Made by a program: the position numbers and the translations under genes. 64,000 nucleotides of DNA from Sextonia rubra (lineage: Eukaryota > Streptophyta > Magnoliopsida > Laurales > Lauraceae), in contig JASUAD010000006.1 of the NCBI GenBank assembly GCA_037013555.1, positions 64,526,029-64,590,028 on the forward strand, written 5' to 3'. Positions 50,501 through 60,221 of the stretch are shown here, in pieces. The notes under the pieces were generated by a model that was given only the letters and a program-made list of their open reading frames with translations, was not told where the DNA came from and ran no database searches. Position 1 is the stretch's first letter, and each line of letters opens with the position of its first letter.

Positions 50501-52602
50501 AAAATAGAGTCCTCCAAGACATGGCCACAGTCATGCTTCATAGTAAGAATCTTCCTAGAGATTTGTGGGCCGAAGCTGTTAATACTAGCTGCTACATCAT
50601 CAACCGAGTTTATCTTAGGACTGGAACAAATCAGACAGCTTATGAATTGTGGCATGGGAAGAAACCAAATGTAAAATATTTTAAGGTCTTTGGAAGCAAA
50701 TGTTACATCTTGAAGGATAGGGAACATCTGAGTAAATTTGACTCAAAAAGTGATGAAGGTATATTCTTAGGCTATTCAACACGGAGTCGAGCCTATCGTG
50801 TTCTAAATATGAGAACCGGAGTTATTCAAGAATCAATAAATGTCATTATAGATGATGAATCCACAATGTCTGACAATGTTGATGAAGTGGAAGTACCCTC
50901 AATGATTGAACCCACACGATCCATAATAAAAACTGAGGCACCTATCGCTACTGAAAATTTGGTGAATGTCAAAGACCATCCTATAGATCAGATTATTGGT
51001 GACCCCCTAACAGGTGTAAAAACTAGGAAACAATTGGAGAACATTATGAGTCACTTGTGCTTTACTTCTGTTTTAGAACCTACCAGCGTTGATGAAGCCT
51101 TTTCAGACAATGATTGGATAAAAGCTATGCAAGAAGAATTGAATCAGTTCACAAGAAGTGATGTTTGGTACCTAGTTCCAAGACCAGAGGATAAAAATGT
51201 GATAGGCACTAAATGGATCTTCAAAAATAAACTTGATGAAAATGGAGTTATTGTTAGGAACAAAGCTAGGTTGGTAGCGCAGGGATATTCTCAAATTGAA
51301 GGTATTGACTTTGACGAGACCTTTGCTCCAGTTGCTCGTTTAGAATCTATTAGAATCTTACTATCTATTGCTTGTTTTTTGAAGTTCAAGTTGTTTCAAA
51401 TGGATGTTAAGAGTGCTTTTCTAAATGGAATTCTGAATGAGGAAGTTTATGTTGAACAGCCTAAAGGTTTTATAGACTCAAAATTCCCCGAGCATGTGTT
51501 TAGATTGAAGAAAGCACTGTATGGTCTTAAGCAAGCACCACGTGCTTGGTATGAAAGGTTGACAAAATTCCTGTTAGATAATGATTTTCAAAGAGGTAGT
51601 GTTGATAAAACCCTCTTTATTCAAAAGACAAGGAAGTCAGTGTTAATAGCGCAAATATATGTAGATGATATCATCTTTGGTTCCACATCTAATGACTTGT
51701 CTACTCAGTTCGCTAATCTAATGCAATCTGAATTTGAAATGAGTATGGTTGGCGCATTAAATTTCTTCTTAGGCCTACAAGTCAAACAATTACGTGATGG
51801 TATCTTCATTTCCCAGTCCAAGTATGCTAAAGAACTGGTGAAACGATTTGGTCTAATGACTGGGAAACATGTCAAAACCCCCATGAGTACAACCATCAAA
51901 CTTACTAAAGATGCAAATGGTAAAGGGGTTGACTCTAGCCTATATAGAAGTATGATCGGTAGCCTGTTGTACCTTACTGCAAGTAGGCCAGACATAGCAT
52001 TTAGCGTAGGAGCATGTGCTCGATATCAAGCAGATCCTAAAGAATCTCATCTGACTGCTGTAAAAAGAATCATTAAGTACATTGCCGATACAACTGAATA
52101 TGGTCTGTGGTATCCTCATGACTCCTCATCCTCCATTGCTGGATACTCAGATGCTGATTGGGCAGGAAACTTGGATGATAGAAAATCCACAAGTGGCGGC
52201 TGTTTTTATGTTGGAAATTGTCTAGTAGCTTGGCATAGTAAAAAGCAAAATTCGATATCTCTCTCCACTGCCGAGGCTGAATACATAGCTGCTGGAAGCT
52301 GCTGCTCTCAACTCTTGTGGAAGAAGCAGATGCTTATGGACTATGGCATTACACAAGGAATAATGAGCTTGTATTGTGATAACACGAGTGCCATACACAT
52401 TTCTAAAAATCCGGTTCAGCACTCTTGCACCAAACACATTGATATTCGACATCATTTCATTCGAGAATTGGTTGAAGAAGGCATCATTGAGCTCGAATAT
52501 ATTCAGACTGAAAAACAACTTGCAGACATCTTAACTAAACCTCTTGATGTGTTAAAATTTGAAAATTTAAGGAAATCTATTGGTGTTTGCTGTTTGGAGT
52601 AA
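47581..52602 (+). CDS. Gag-Pol polyprotein of copia retrotransposon
   Basis: 1673 codons, one frame, no stop or frameshift; the ATG lies 60 nt after the primer site. Gag: N-terminal DUF4219/UBN2-like region (about 10-225), zinc knuckle CX2CX4HX4C at 293-306, acidic Ser/Asp/Glu stretch from 322, coiled coil about 401-483, second zinc knuckle at 555-568. Protease: DSG at 683-685. Integrase: zinc site H810, H815, C842, C845, then D873, D936, E972 with 35 residues between the last two (DD35E). Reverse transcriptase: D1275 and YVDD at 1360-1363. RNase H: D1524, E1565, D1600, D1649. All key residues are present. Gag and Pol are fused without a visible recoding site, so their ratio must be set another way. 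Overlapping short frames on both strands are shadows. Family assignment is very secure. Confidence 0.97.
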   Translation: MNPEGSSITRPPFFDGTNYAFWKARMTAFLKSMDWAVWEAIENGWTEPTEDVSTNGVTTTKPLDPAKWSQAQLNLRQNNARAYNAIVCAMNQEEFKKIMTTTNAKQAWRILEVTYEGTSVVKRSKLQMLTSQFENIRMEENEMFTDFHTKLMKIVNEMWALGETLPEGKICSKILRSLPERFHPKVTSIEEHKDSEQMKIEDLVGSLQTFELKFNNDKKKSIALITSHNTSSSKDDLGVTSNDEDENVALLAKKFLKQFKKKRVKEYKNEITNDKYKGRSSSLSRSKHKEPMCYRCKKIGHISTDCPQKGKYKKKNLVATWDDSSESDSDSDESHQNESDKYTVLMATTATFNLSEEMIKISNEEVSGSESESEYENSENEDNDNTTDSYELLYEGTCRLVETVSNQQNKIKNLKDKVDSISTEKEKLIKELESVKIQLSTEKENVLKLRENEKSLLKIKDENIALHNEVTILKRYKEKYEYRFTQNDEKYIRLFKIGKAYKDMTGLGYDKNANQPPSSGTVFVKSALKDEDISAQNIVDKASTSTHAVSSNALCHYCGKRGHFKMECKLRKIHCNISQKIEKNTTKKVEPENKKQKSQINTFPFNQKMNNLLKEVHKLRKQFEIYKKNGANIPIPQHKTFQVKYQKSTVIPTTSTLKWIPKTKNLVVHTAFKAAEQSRWYLDSGCSKHMTGDKSCLSKMIEFDGGTVTFGDGSTAKIIGKGTLNVPNLPPFENVLCVDGLKHNLLSISQICDKDYAVNFSSHSCEISRNGKTILRGLRTSDNCYVVGKTNASSSASCLLTSIDEAKLWHQRLGHVNYRDLSHLNKYVEGLPKISSQEKMICGECLQGKQIRSAHKMVNAMKTTRPLELIHMDLVGPTKRESRGKKRYFLVMVDDFSRFTWVAFLREKSEAFGEFKRIVKQIQTEKGTSVARIRSDHGGEFENDQFDKFCEKYGIHHEYSAPKTPQQNGVAERKNRVLQDMATVMLHSKNLPRDLWAEAVNTSCYIINRVYLRTGTNQTAYELWHGKKPNVKYFKVFGSKCYILKDREHLSKFDSKSDEGIFLGYSTRSRAYRVLNMRTGVIQESINVIIDDESTMSDNVDEVEVPSMIEPTRSIIKTEAPIATENLVNVKDHPIDQIIGDPLTGVKTRKQLENIMSHLCFTSVLEPTSVDEAFSDNDWIKAMQEELNQFTRSDVWYLVPRPEDKNVIGTKWIFKNKLDENGVIVRNKARLVAQGYSQIEGIDFDETFAPVARLESIRILLSIACFLKFKLFQMDVKSAFLNGILNEEVYVEQPKGFIDSKFPEHVFRLKKALYGLKQAPRAWYERLTKFLLDNDFQRGSVDKTLFIQKTRKSVLIAQIYVDDIIFGSTSNDLSTQFANLMQSEFEMSMVGALNFFLGLQVKQLRDGIFISQSKYAKELVKRFGLMTGKHVKTPMSTTIKLTKDANGKGVDSSLYRSMIGSLLYLTASRPDIAFSVGACARYQADPKESHLTAVKRIIKYIADTTEYGLWYPHDSSSSIAGYSDADWAGNLDDRKSTSGGCFYVGNCLVAWHSKKQNSISLSTAEAEYIAAGSCCSQLLWKKQMLMDYGITQGIMSLYCDNTSAIHISKNPVQHSCTKHIDIRHHFIRELVEEGIIELEYIQTEKQLADILTKPLDVLKFENLRKSIGVCCLE

Positions 52603-53191
52603 TTTGTGTTCTTGCTCAGGGTCTACGGCTAAGCCGTACACCACTTTACGGCTAAGCCGTACGCGTTTACGGCTGAGCCGTAAAACACTCTACGGCTAAG
52701 CCGTACGGTCCCTCGTTCTGCGCGCCGAGATCTTTTTAATCAGACGCTTCGTTTTCTCTCATCACTCTGCGCGAACCGTCTCTGTTTTTTTTTTCCCCTC
52801 AAGCGCCTGCATCCTCCTCCTTCCTTTCCGGCGTACTTACTCTCCGGCATCTTCCTCCTCCTTTCTTCTCCGGCCTTCCCTCTCCGGCGTGAGTCTTCCC
52901 TCTCCGGCGTGCGCCTTCCTCCTCCGGCATCTCCCCTTCTTTCTCTGTCTTCCTCGTCTGCCGGGCTTCACCGCCCAACTCCGCGGCGCAGTCCACGGCC
53001 TCCACGCCCGACTCCGGCGTTCTCCTCTCTGTTTGATCTCTGTCTTTTTTTCTCGTTTTCTCTGGTTGTTTTGTTTTTTTTTTCCTCTTTTCCCTCACTG
53101 TTCCATTCGGTTACTGTGCTCTGTTTCATTTCCTCACTGTGTGTATTTTTTTTCCTGTCTGTGGTGTGTGCCCTTCTCTCTGTGACTCACT
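52603..53191 (+). promoter_or_regulatory. Pol-ORF3 spacer: palindrome array and pyrimidine-rich leader
   Basis: Four copies of TACGGCT(A/G)AGCCGTA at 52624, 52647, 52668 and 52691 are spaced 23, 21 and 23 bp apart. They are the same motif as in the LTR U3. From about 52,720 the sequence becomes CT-rich, with repeated 'ctctccggcgt' words and long T-runs, like the 5' leader of a plant gene. It could be a leader or internal promoter for ORF3; no TATA box is evident. Short frames here in several phases are low-complexity and not called. Confidence 0.6.
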
Positions 53192-54307
53192 ATGCCTCCG
53201 CGCTCCAAGAATGCATACCCTCCCGGTAAGAGGCCTCGTGCCTCCGGTAGCTCCTCCCGGGCTCGACAGCCCTCTCCACCCTCTCCCCGAGTCTTGGTTC
53301 CACGGGAACCCACTGGTGATCGGTCTTTCTTCTCGAGACCCATCACTGTGGAGCGGGATGTTAACATCCTAGCTGTTGAGGCCTACGGCGTACACACACT
53401 TCTCACTCATGTTGGGTGGGAAAACATTCTGAAGTGGGGTGGTCCTGGCTTCCCCTCCATTGTGCGTACCCTGTATGCATCTATCTCCCATGCCTCGATA
53501 GCCACCATGTCCTTTGACATTGGGTTCAGTGATGGCACGAACACCATTACCCCTGCCATCATCTCCTCTCTGTTATGTGTGCCTCTATCTGATTCTCACT
53601 CGGTCATTTCGGATACTCTAACCGAAGAGGAGAGACACACTGCCACTTTCGCCCTATGTGGCGCCTCCATACCATGGAAGGCCAAGGGGTTTCTTCCTGC
53701 CGTCTCATTGCTTCCTCACTACAGGATCCTGCATGCCATCTTCACTTATAACATTTATCCTCGGCGGGGGAATTTCTCCGACCTCACTCCATTCATGGTG
53801 AATGTCCTCTATCACGTCCACATGGGGATCCGGGTGTGTCTTCCCTCACTCATCTGTACCACCATTATTCGTTTTTGGCAGTGTCCAGGCCGGGGCACCA
53901 ATGCATGTGTATTTGGGTATCTCATGACTCGACTCGCCTCCCATTATGGCGTCACTCTACCTACCGATGAGGCTCCTGAGTCTCACCCTACTTTTGGGAC
54001 CGTTAACATCCAGAACATGCGATTCTCCAAACAGCAGGCAGCCGGTCCCCAACTTCCTGACTCTGGCGACGAAGAAGATTCACCGGTTGCGTCTCCTTCT
54101 GCAGCACCCTCTGCCACTTCCCCGGTTCCGGTTCCTCCCCCGGCCTCTTCCTCTTCTTCGTTTGAAGCTCGTTTGGCCGCCCTCGAACAGCGGCAAACTA
54201 AGATGGAGAAGCTCTTGAAGAAATCATTTCAGTACTTGTCTAAGATCTCCAAGAGCTGCCGGCGCGACGATGTGGCCATTCCTTCCCCGTCTCCTCCTTC
54301 GGATTGA
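53192..54307 (+). CDS. ORF3 of the retrotransposon, unknown function
   Basis: 371 codons in a different frame from pol, first ATG after the pyrimidine-rich leader. The N-terminus (1-45) is basic and Ser/Pro-rich; the middle (about 50-285) is folded-looking, with a segment around residues 80-135 (GGPGFPSIVRTLYASISHAS) that recalls the plant 'putative transposon protein' family often seen near retroelements; then an acidic/Ser/Pro linker (about 288-323) and a charged helix from F324 to about 355, likely a coiled coil. Sireviruses often carry an extra ORF here, called envelope-like. I see no signal peptide and no convincing membrane anchor, so an envelope role is not supported. It is clearly more GC-rich than gag-pol, suggesting separate origin. 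Confidence 0.75.
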   Translation: MPPRSKNAYPPGKRPRASGSSSRARQPSPPSPRVLVPREPTGDRSFFSRPITVERDVNILAVEAYGVHTLLTHVGWENILKWGGPGFPSIVRTLYASISHASIATMSFDIGFSDGTNTITPAIISSLLCVPLSDSHSVISDTLTEEERHTATFALCGASIPWKAKGFLPAVSLLPHYRILHAIFTYNIYPRRGNFSDLTPFMVNVLYHVHMGIRVCLPSLICTTIIRFWQCPGRGTNACVFGYLMTRLASHYGVTLPTDEAPESHPTFGTVNIQNMRFSKQQAAGPQLPDSGDEEDSPVASPSAAPSATSPVPVPPPASSSSSFEARLAALEQRQTKMEKLLKKSFQYLSKISKSCRRDDVAIPSPSPPSD

Positions 54308-54784
54308 TGACTGTTCTTGTTGTGTTTGTTTGTTTTTTTTTGGGAAATGGCTGTACCTCACCTGATAGGCTTACTTGTTATCTCATGTATGCTAATGTCA
54401 TGTATGCTTATGGGTGATGTAGTGTTTTGCTATGGTTGTATTTCATTTCTACATCTAATATAGCCATTGTCTCTCTTTGTGTGCATTTCTGTTCTCAATT
54501 ATGCTTTATATCTTTGTCAATATTGTGCCAAAAAGGGGGAGAATTGTATGCATGTGTTTAGGGGGAGCCTTCTAAACTCCCACCTTTCTAGCAGATTGTG
54601 TTTGCAGCCTTGTTTGCAGGTTAAGCATCGTCAAAGGGGGAGTTTCAAAGTGTTGTGTATGAAGATGTGGGTGCTTAAGGTGTATTCACTGATGTAATAC
54701 TTTGTGTGTCTCAATTGCTGAGTTTAAATGCTGTATCTTCTTCACATTATGTAATTTTGTCACGAAATTGACAAAGGGGGAGAT
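54308..54784 (+). promoter_or_regulatory. 3' non-coding region with four polypurine-tract-like sites
   Basis: Sites of the form A(1-5)G5AG lie at 54530-54541, 54560-54566, 54633-54642 and 54773-54782. The last is directly before the 3' LTR and is the expected plus-strand primer. Multiple such tracts upstream of the 3' LTR are a reported Sirevirus feature. Two short frames here (54,467-54,697 and 54,702-54,941) have no recognisable domain and the second runs into the LTR, so I do not call them. Confidence 0.8.
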
Positions 54785-56445
54785 TGTTAGTGTCATTGTA
54801 AGTGTGTGTTGTCAATTACGTGACCAAAGTGTAGTTCGATTCAAGAACGATGTAGTTCACCTCGGAAGTTCATTGAAGATCAAGTCAAGTTCAAAGAAGT
54901 TCAAGCTAGTTCAAGACCATTCAAGGAAAACCTATCAATGAAGACTAAGCAAAGAAGTTCAACATCAAAGAATATCATCTGTGAGTGCCAAGGGATAAGG
55001 TATCTGCGATCCCTAAGTGTCCTTGAAAACAAACTAGAAAATTAGGTTTTTCAAAAACCCTGTTTTGTTCTACGGCTTGGGCCACGGCTAAGCCGTAAAC
55101 CCTACGGCTCACTTTCCAGAGAGTGTATTTTGAAGCCTTTTTGTTCTACGGCTGACCCTACGGCTACACCGAGAAATGTTACGGCTAAGCCGTAGTGGGT
55201 TTCACGGCTAAGCCGTAAAATCTACGGGCCACAATCCAGAGAGTGTACTTGGCCAAAATTATGCTTACGGTTGACCTTACGGCCAAGCCGAAAGGCCTTC
55301 ACGGCTAAGCCGTAAGGTTATTCACGGCTAAGCCGTAAAGATTACGGGCCACTCTCCAGAGAGTTGTTTCTGGGAAATTTGAGCTTACGGCTGACCCACG
55401 GCTAGGCCGAAAGATGCTCACGGCAAAGCCGTAGAAGGATTTACGGCTAAGCCGTAGGCCTAACCGTAAGAAGGAATTTGTGCTGAATCTGGTCAAACTA
55501 GCCGTTGGATATTGTCAGAACTTACGGCTAAGCCGTAGACCATTCTGTTCTAAGCCGTAAAACTGTCCGTTGGAGCTCATCTGTATTTAAAGAGGACCTC
55601 TCCCTTGCTCCAACCACTGAATTTATTGCTGAAAAAATCACATGTATAGCTGAGCCTTTGCACCTCCATTAAAACCATCTTCAAAGCTCCCACAACCACC
55701 TACTCTCCAACAACAAAGAGTGTCATTATTGTTACAAGTAGAGTAGTTGGTGACTTAGGAAAGGCTTCTTCAAATTTGAAAGAATACCTTAGCCTTCCAA
55801 ACCCTCTTGGAACCTCTTCCCTTGGTTGAGCTCACATCTGAAGATCTTCATCTCCAAGGAGCAAGAACAAGAGGCCAAAGCTTGAAGGTAGTTTTCAAGC
55901 TTCAAGAGCACCACTCAAAACCAAGGTATTCAATTCCTTGTTTAGGTGTTCTTAACATTTCAATTCATATTGCTGTATTTGGTGGAAGACAAACCACCGC
56001 ATCAAAAAATGTTGTAATTGGTGGACTAGATCAAGGATCAACCACCTGATCAAAAACTCTAATTGGTGGAAGACAAACCACCGCATCAAAAATTGTTGCA
56101 AGAGGTGTATGTTATGTGAGTACCTCTTATTTAGTGGAACCGAGAGAGATTGCTCTTGAGAGTGGATGTAGGTCTAGGACCGAACCACTATAAATCATTG
56201 TGTTTATTGTTTGTTGTGTGTGGATGTTGCTTTGCTTTCCTGTCACTTGAGTTGATGATCTTTTATATGCTACATCTCTATTGCTCTAGTTACATTTCTA
56301 GACACTCTCAACTCTGATTATCTCTCAAAATTTTAATAATCTTTCAGAGTGTTCTTTAAAAACTTCTAGGTTTTAAAAAGAAATTTTTAATAGTCCTATT
56401 CACCCCCCCTCTAGGACTTGGTGAGATCTAGTTATTGCACTTTCA
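54785..56445 (+). repeat. 3' LTR (1661 bp)
   Basis: Same length as the 5' LTR. Five differences found by eye: ggatGttg/ggatAttg, ttattActg/ttattGctg, tttgaGaga/tttgaAaga, caaacTacc/caaacCacc, and tctcTaaa/tctcAaaa. Four are transitions. It ends CA at 56,445, followed by the AAATA duplication. Confidence 0.95.
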
Positions 56446-56450
56446 AAATA
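56446..56450. repeat. Target site duplication, right copy (AAATA)
   Basis: Matches 45843-45847. The satellite resumes with 'tatttagaatataagc', as in uninterrupted copies. Confidence 0.95.
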
Positions 56451-56922
56451 TATTTAGAATATAAGCTAGAATTGTCATAGTGGATGGATTCAGTTACAAT
56501 ATCAAGGCAACACTTTATGAGTTCGAACATTAAACCAAAAATCAAATTTCAAATAAAATTTTAGAATTTAAATTTCCTTTTTGTCAATTAGGCGCCGTTT
56601 AAAACATTCAATGCATACACATCCAAAAACTAATATTATGACAGATATAGTAACAAATCTCACAAATCAATAAACTAAGGACAGAGTTAAAAGATTACCT
56701 CATATGGCGCTCAACAGCAACGGCACCAAGAACTTGTACGACAATCCAATGCAAGCCTGTGAAGTAGTAATAAAACCTGCTGAAAGTTGGGTCCATCGAG
56801 AAGGCGTGATCAATTCATATGACTTGCACCGGTCTTAAAAGAAAATCTAAAAATAGTGCCCAAAATCTATACAAACAAGAATTAAATGCACAAAAAGTAA
56901 ATTAATTACAATCCTTTTTCTA

Positions 56923-59900
56923 GATTAGGCGCCGGTCAAAACATTCCGCGCATGCACCTTCTAAAACAAATATTATGACAAATAAAGTAACAAATCCCAC
57001 AAAGCCATAAACTAAAGCGAGAGAGTTAAAAGGATTACCTCATATGGCACCCTCCGGCAATGGCACCAAAAACTTGCACGACAATCCAAATGTAAGGTTG
57101 TGACATACTAATAAAACCGGTGAAAACCGGGTCGCTCGACAAGCATGATCAATTCATACGATTGCACCTGGCCTAAAAGAAAATCTAAAATTCCTACTGA
57201 AAATCTATACAAACCAAAATCAGATACACAACAAATAAATTAATTATAGTCCTTTACACAACATAAAAACTTATCTAAACTATAAACTTGCTACAAACCT
57301 AAACTAAAAAGGAGAAAACTATATCTACCATAAGACACATTAGAAAACGAATAGAAATACCACTGTTAAAAATGAGAGCACAAACGGAAAAGAAGCCATT
57401 ACGAACAAATAAATAGAAGGTTATGTAAGAAAATCCATTTAAATGCAACAATTATTTATGAACAAAGCATCACAAAGCTTAATTTCCTACTGGAGTTTAA
57501 CTATGTAAAGAATATGAGCTACAAATGTCAAAGTAGATGGATTTAGTTAAAATATAAGGGCAACACTTTATGAGTTTGAAAATTAAACCAAAAATCAGAT
57601 CTTAATCAAAATTTTGGAATTTAATTTTTATCTTTTTGGATTAGGCCCCACTCAAAACATTCCATGAATGCACCTCCTAAAACTAATATTATGACAAATA
57701 AAGTAATAAAACTGACAAAGCCATAAACTAAAGAGAGAGAGTTAAAAAGATTACCTCATATGGCACTCTCCGGCAACGGCACCGACAACTTGTACGATAA
57801 TCCGAATGCAAGGTTGTGAAGTAGGAATAAAACCCGGTGAAAACCAGGTCGATCAACAAGGCGTTATCAATTCGTACAACTTGCACCTGTCTTAAAAGAA
57901 AATCTAAACATCCTACTCAAAACCTATATAAATCAGAATTAAATACACAAAAATGAAATTAATTATAGTCCCTTACACAACATAAAAAAATTATCTAAAC
58001 TAAAAACCTTACACTACAAACCTAAACGCGAAAAGAAAAAACTACATCCACCATAAGAAACATTGAAAAACCAATAGAAATACCACTATATATAATATAG
58101 GAACAAAAATGAGAGAACATTGTGAAAAACTGCCATTATAAACAAATAAAAGATGGGCAACGAAGAAGCCATTTAAATGAAAACAATTATTCATGAATAA
58201 AACATTGCAAGCTTAATTTCCTTGTGGAATTTAACTATAAAAAATATATATGAGTTAGAATTGTCATAGTGTAATATAAGTTAGAATTGTCAAAGTGGAA
58301 TATGAGTTAGAATTGTCAAAGCGAACGGATTTCGTTTAGATATCAAGGCAACCCTTTATGAGTACTAAAACTAAACCAAAAACTAGATTTCAATCAAAGT
58401 TTTAAATTTTAAATTTCCTCTTTCTCGATTATGCGGCAGTCAAAACATTCCACGCATGCACCTTTCGAAATTGATATTATAACAAATACAGTAACAAATC
58501 CCACAAAGCAATAAACTAAAAAGAGAGAGTTAAAAAGACTACCTCATTGGCCGCTCTCCGGCAACGGCACCAAGAAGTTGTACGACAATCCAATGCAAGC
58601 TTGTGAAGTTGTAGGGTCAATCGACAAGACGTGATCAATTCATACAACTTGCACGTGTCTTAAAAGAAAATCTAAAAATCCGACTAAAAATCTATTCGAC
58701 CTGGAATAAGATACAATAAATTAAATTAATTACACTCCTCCGCACGATATAAAAAATTATCTAAACTAAAAACCCTACACAACAAACCTAAACTAGAAAA
58801 TCATAAGAAACATTAGAAAACCAATAGAAATAGCACCGTAGAAAATATAGGAACAAAATTGAGAAAACAAATTGAAAAGCTGCCATTACAAAGGAAGAAA
58901 AAAAAAACAAAAGACAGGCAAGCATGAAGCCATGTAAATACACAACAATTATTCAAGAGCAAAGCAATCCAACAAGCTTAATTACCGGTTGGGGTTTAAC
59001 TATAGAAAGAATACAAGCTAGAATTATAGAATTGTCAAAGTAGATGAATTTAGTTCAAAAATCAAGGCAACACTTTATGAGTTAAAAAAAAAACCAAAAA
59101 TCATATTACAATCAAAATTTCAAAATTTATATTTCCTTTTTTTCGATTAGGTGCCAGTCAAAACATTCCATGCATGCACCTCCTAAAACTAATATTATGA
59201 CAAATAAAGCAACAAATCCCACAAAACCATATACTAAAAAGGGAGTTAAAAAGATAACATCACATGGCGCTCTCCGGCAATTGCACCAAGAACTTGTACA
59301 ACAATCCAAATGAAAGGATGTGAAGTACTAATAGAACCCGGATAAAACAGGGTCGATAGACAATGCGTGACCAATTCATACAACTTGCACCTATCTTAAA
59401 AAAAAATCTAAATATCCTACACAAAATCAATACAAACTAGAATTAAATACACAAAAATTAAATTAATTACAATCCTTCACACGACATAAAAAATTATGTA
59501 AACTAAACAACCGTACACCACAAACCTAAACCGGGAAAGAGAAAGCTGCATCCACCATTAAAAAAAAACATTAGAAAACCAATAGAAATACTACTATTGA
59601 AATATAGGAACAAAAATGAGAGAACAAATTGAAAACAAGCTATTACAAACAAATAAATATAATGGCAAGTATGAAGAAGCCATTTAAATGCACAACAATT
59701 ATTCATGAACAAAGCAATGCAAGCTTAATTTCCAATTCGAGTTTAAATATATTTAGAATATAAGCTAGAATTGTCATAGTGGATGGATTCAATTACAATA
59801 TCAAGGCAACACTTTATAAGTTCGAACATTAAACCAAAAATCAAATTTCAAACAAAATTTTAGAATTTAAATTTCCTTTTTGTCAATTAGGCGCCGTTTA

Positions 59901-60221
59901 AAACATTCAATGCATACACATCCAAAAACTAATATTATGACAGATATAGTAACAAATCTCACAAATCAATAAACTAAGGACAGAGTTAAAAGATTACCTC
60001 ATATGGCGCTCAACAGCAACGGCACCAAGAACTTGTACGACAATCCAATGCAAGCCTGTGAAGTAGTAATAAAACCTGCTGAAAGTTGGGTCCATCGAGA
60101 AGGCGTGATCAATTCATATGACTTGCACCGGTCTTAAAAGAAAATCTAAAAATAGTGCCCAAAATCTATACAAACAAGAATTAAATGCACAAAAATTAAA
60201 TTAATTACAATCCTTTTTCTA
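56923..60221. repeat. Satellite higher-order repeat copy 12 (3299 bp)
   Basis: Complete A-E copy. It shares 'gagctacaaatgtcaaag' and an altered 'cagatct(c/t)aatc' with copy 11, and 'cacctggcctaaaag' with copy 6. Confidence 0.88.

Larger units (their letters stand above)
45848..56445 (+). mobile_element. Full-length Ty1/copia LTR retrotransposon, Sirevirus type
   Basis: 10,598 bp, bounded by TG...CA, with two LTRs of 1661 bp, a 5-bp target duplication, a primer site, an intact gag-pol frame, a third ORF and polypurine tracts. The domain order protease, integrase, reverse transcriptase, RNase H is that of copia. The long Gag with two zinc knuckles and a coiled coil, the extra ORF between pol and the 3' LTR, and several polypurine tracts fit the Sirevirus (SIRE/Maximus) lineage. 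The LTRs differ at five sites that I could find (about 0.3%), so insertion was recent. The coding regions appear undamaged, so autonomous activity is possible. Lineage is from motifs, not from a tree. Confidence 0.93.
43034..56922. repeat. Satellite higher-order repeat copy 11, split by the retrotransposon
   Basis: Without the element and one target duplication this copy is 3286 bp, the normal length. It runs from 43,034 to 45,847 and continues in phase from 56,446 to 56,922, with no loss of satellite sequence at the insertion point. Confidence 0.9.

Noticed and set aside
52799..53372. Several overlapping frames in the pol-ORF3 spacer and start of ORF3
   Set aside because: They are low-complexity readings of a CT-rich leader in competing phases and on both strands. 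ORF3 from 53,192 is the only long frame with a domain-like body.
53192..54307. Calling ORF3 an envelope gene
   Set aside because: Position fits the Sirevirus envelope-like ORF, but no signal peptide, convincing membrane segment or cleavage site is visible.
54467..54941. Two short plus-strand frames between ORF3 and the 3' LTR
   Set aside because: No domain, they overlap polypurine tracts, and one extends into the LTR.
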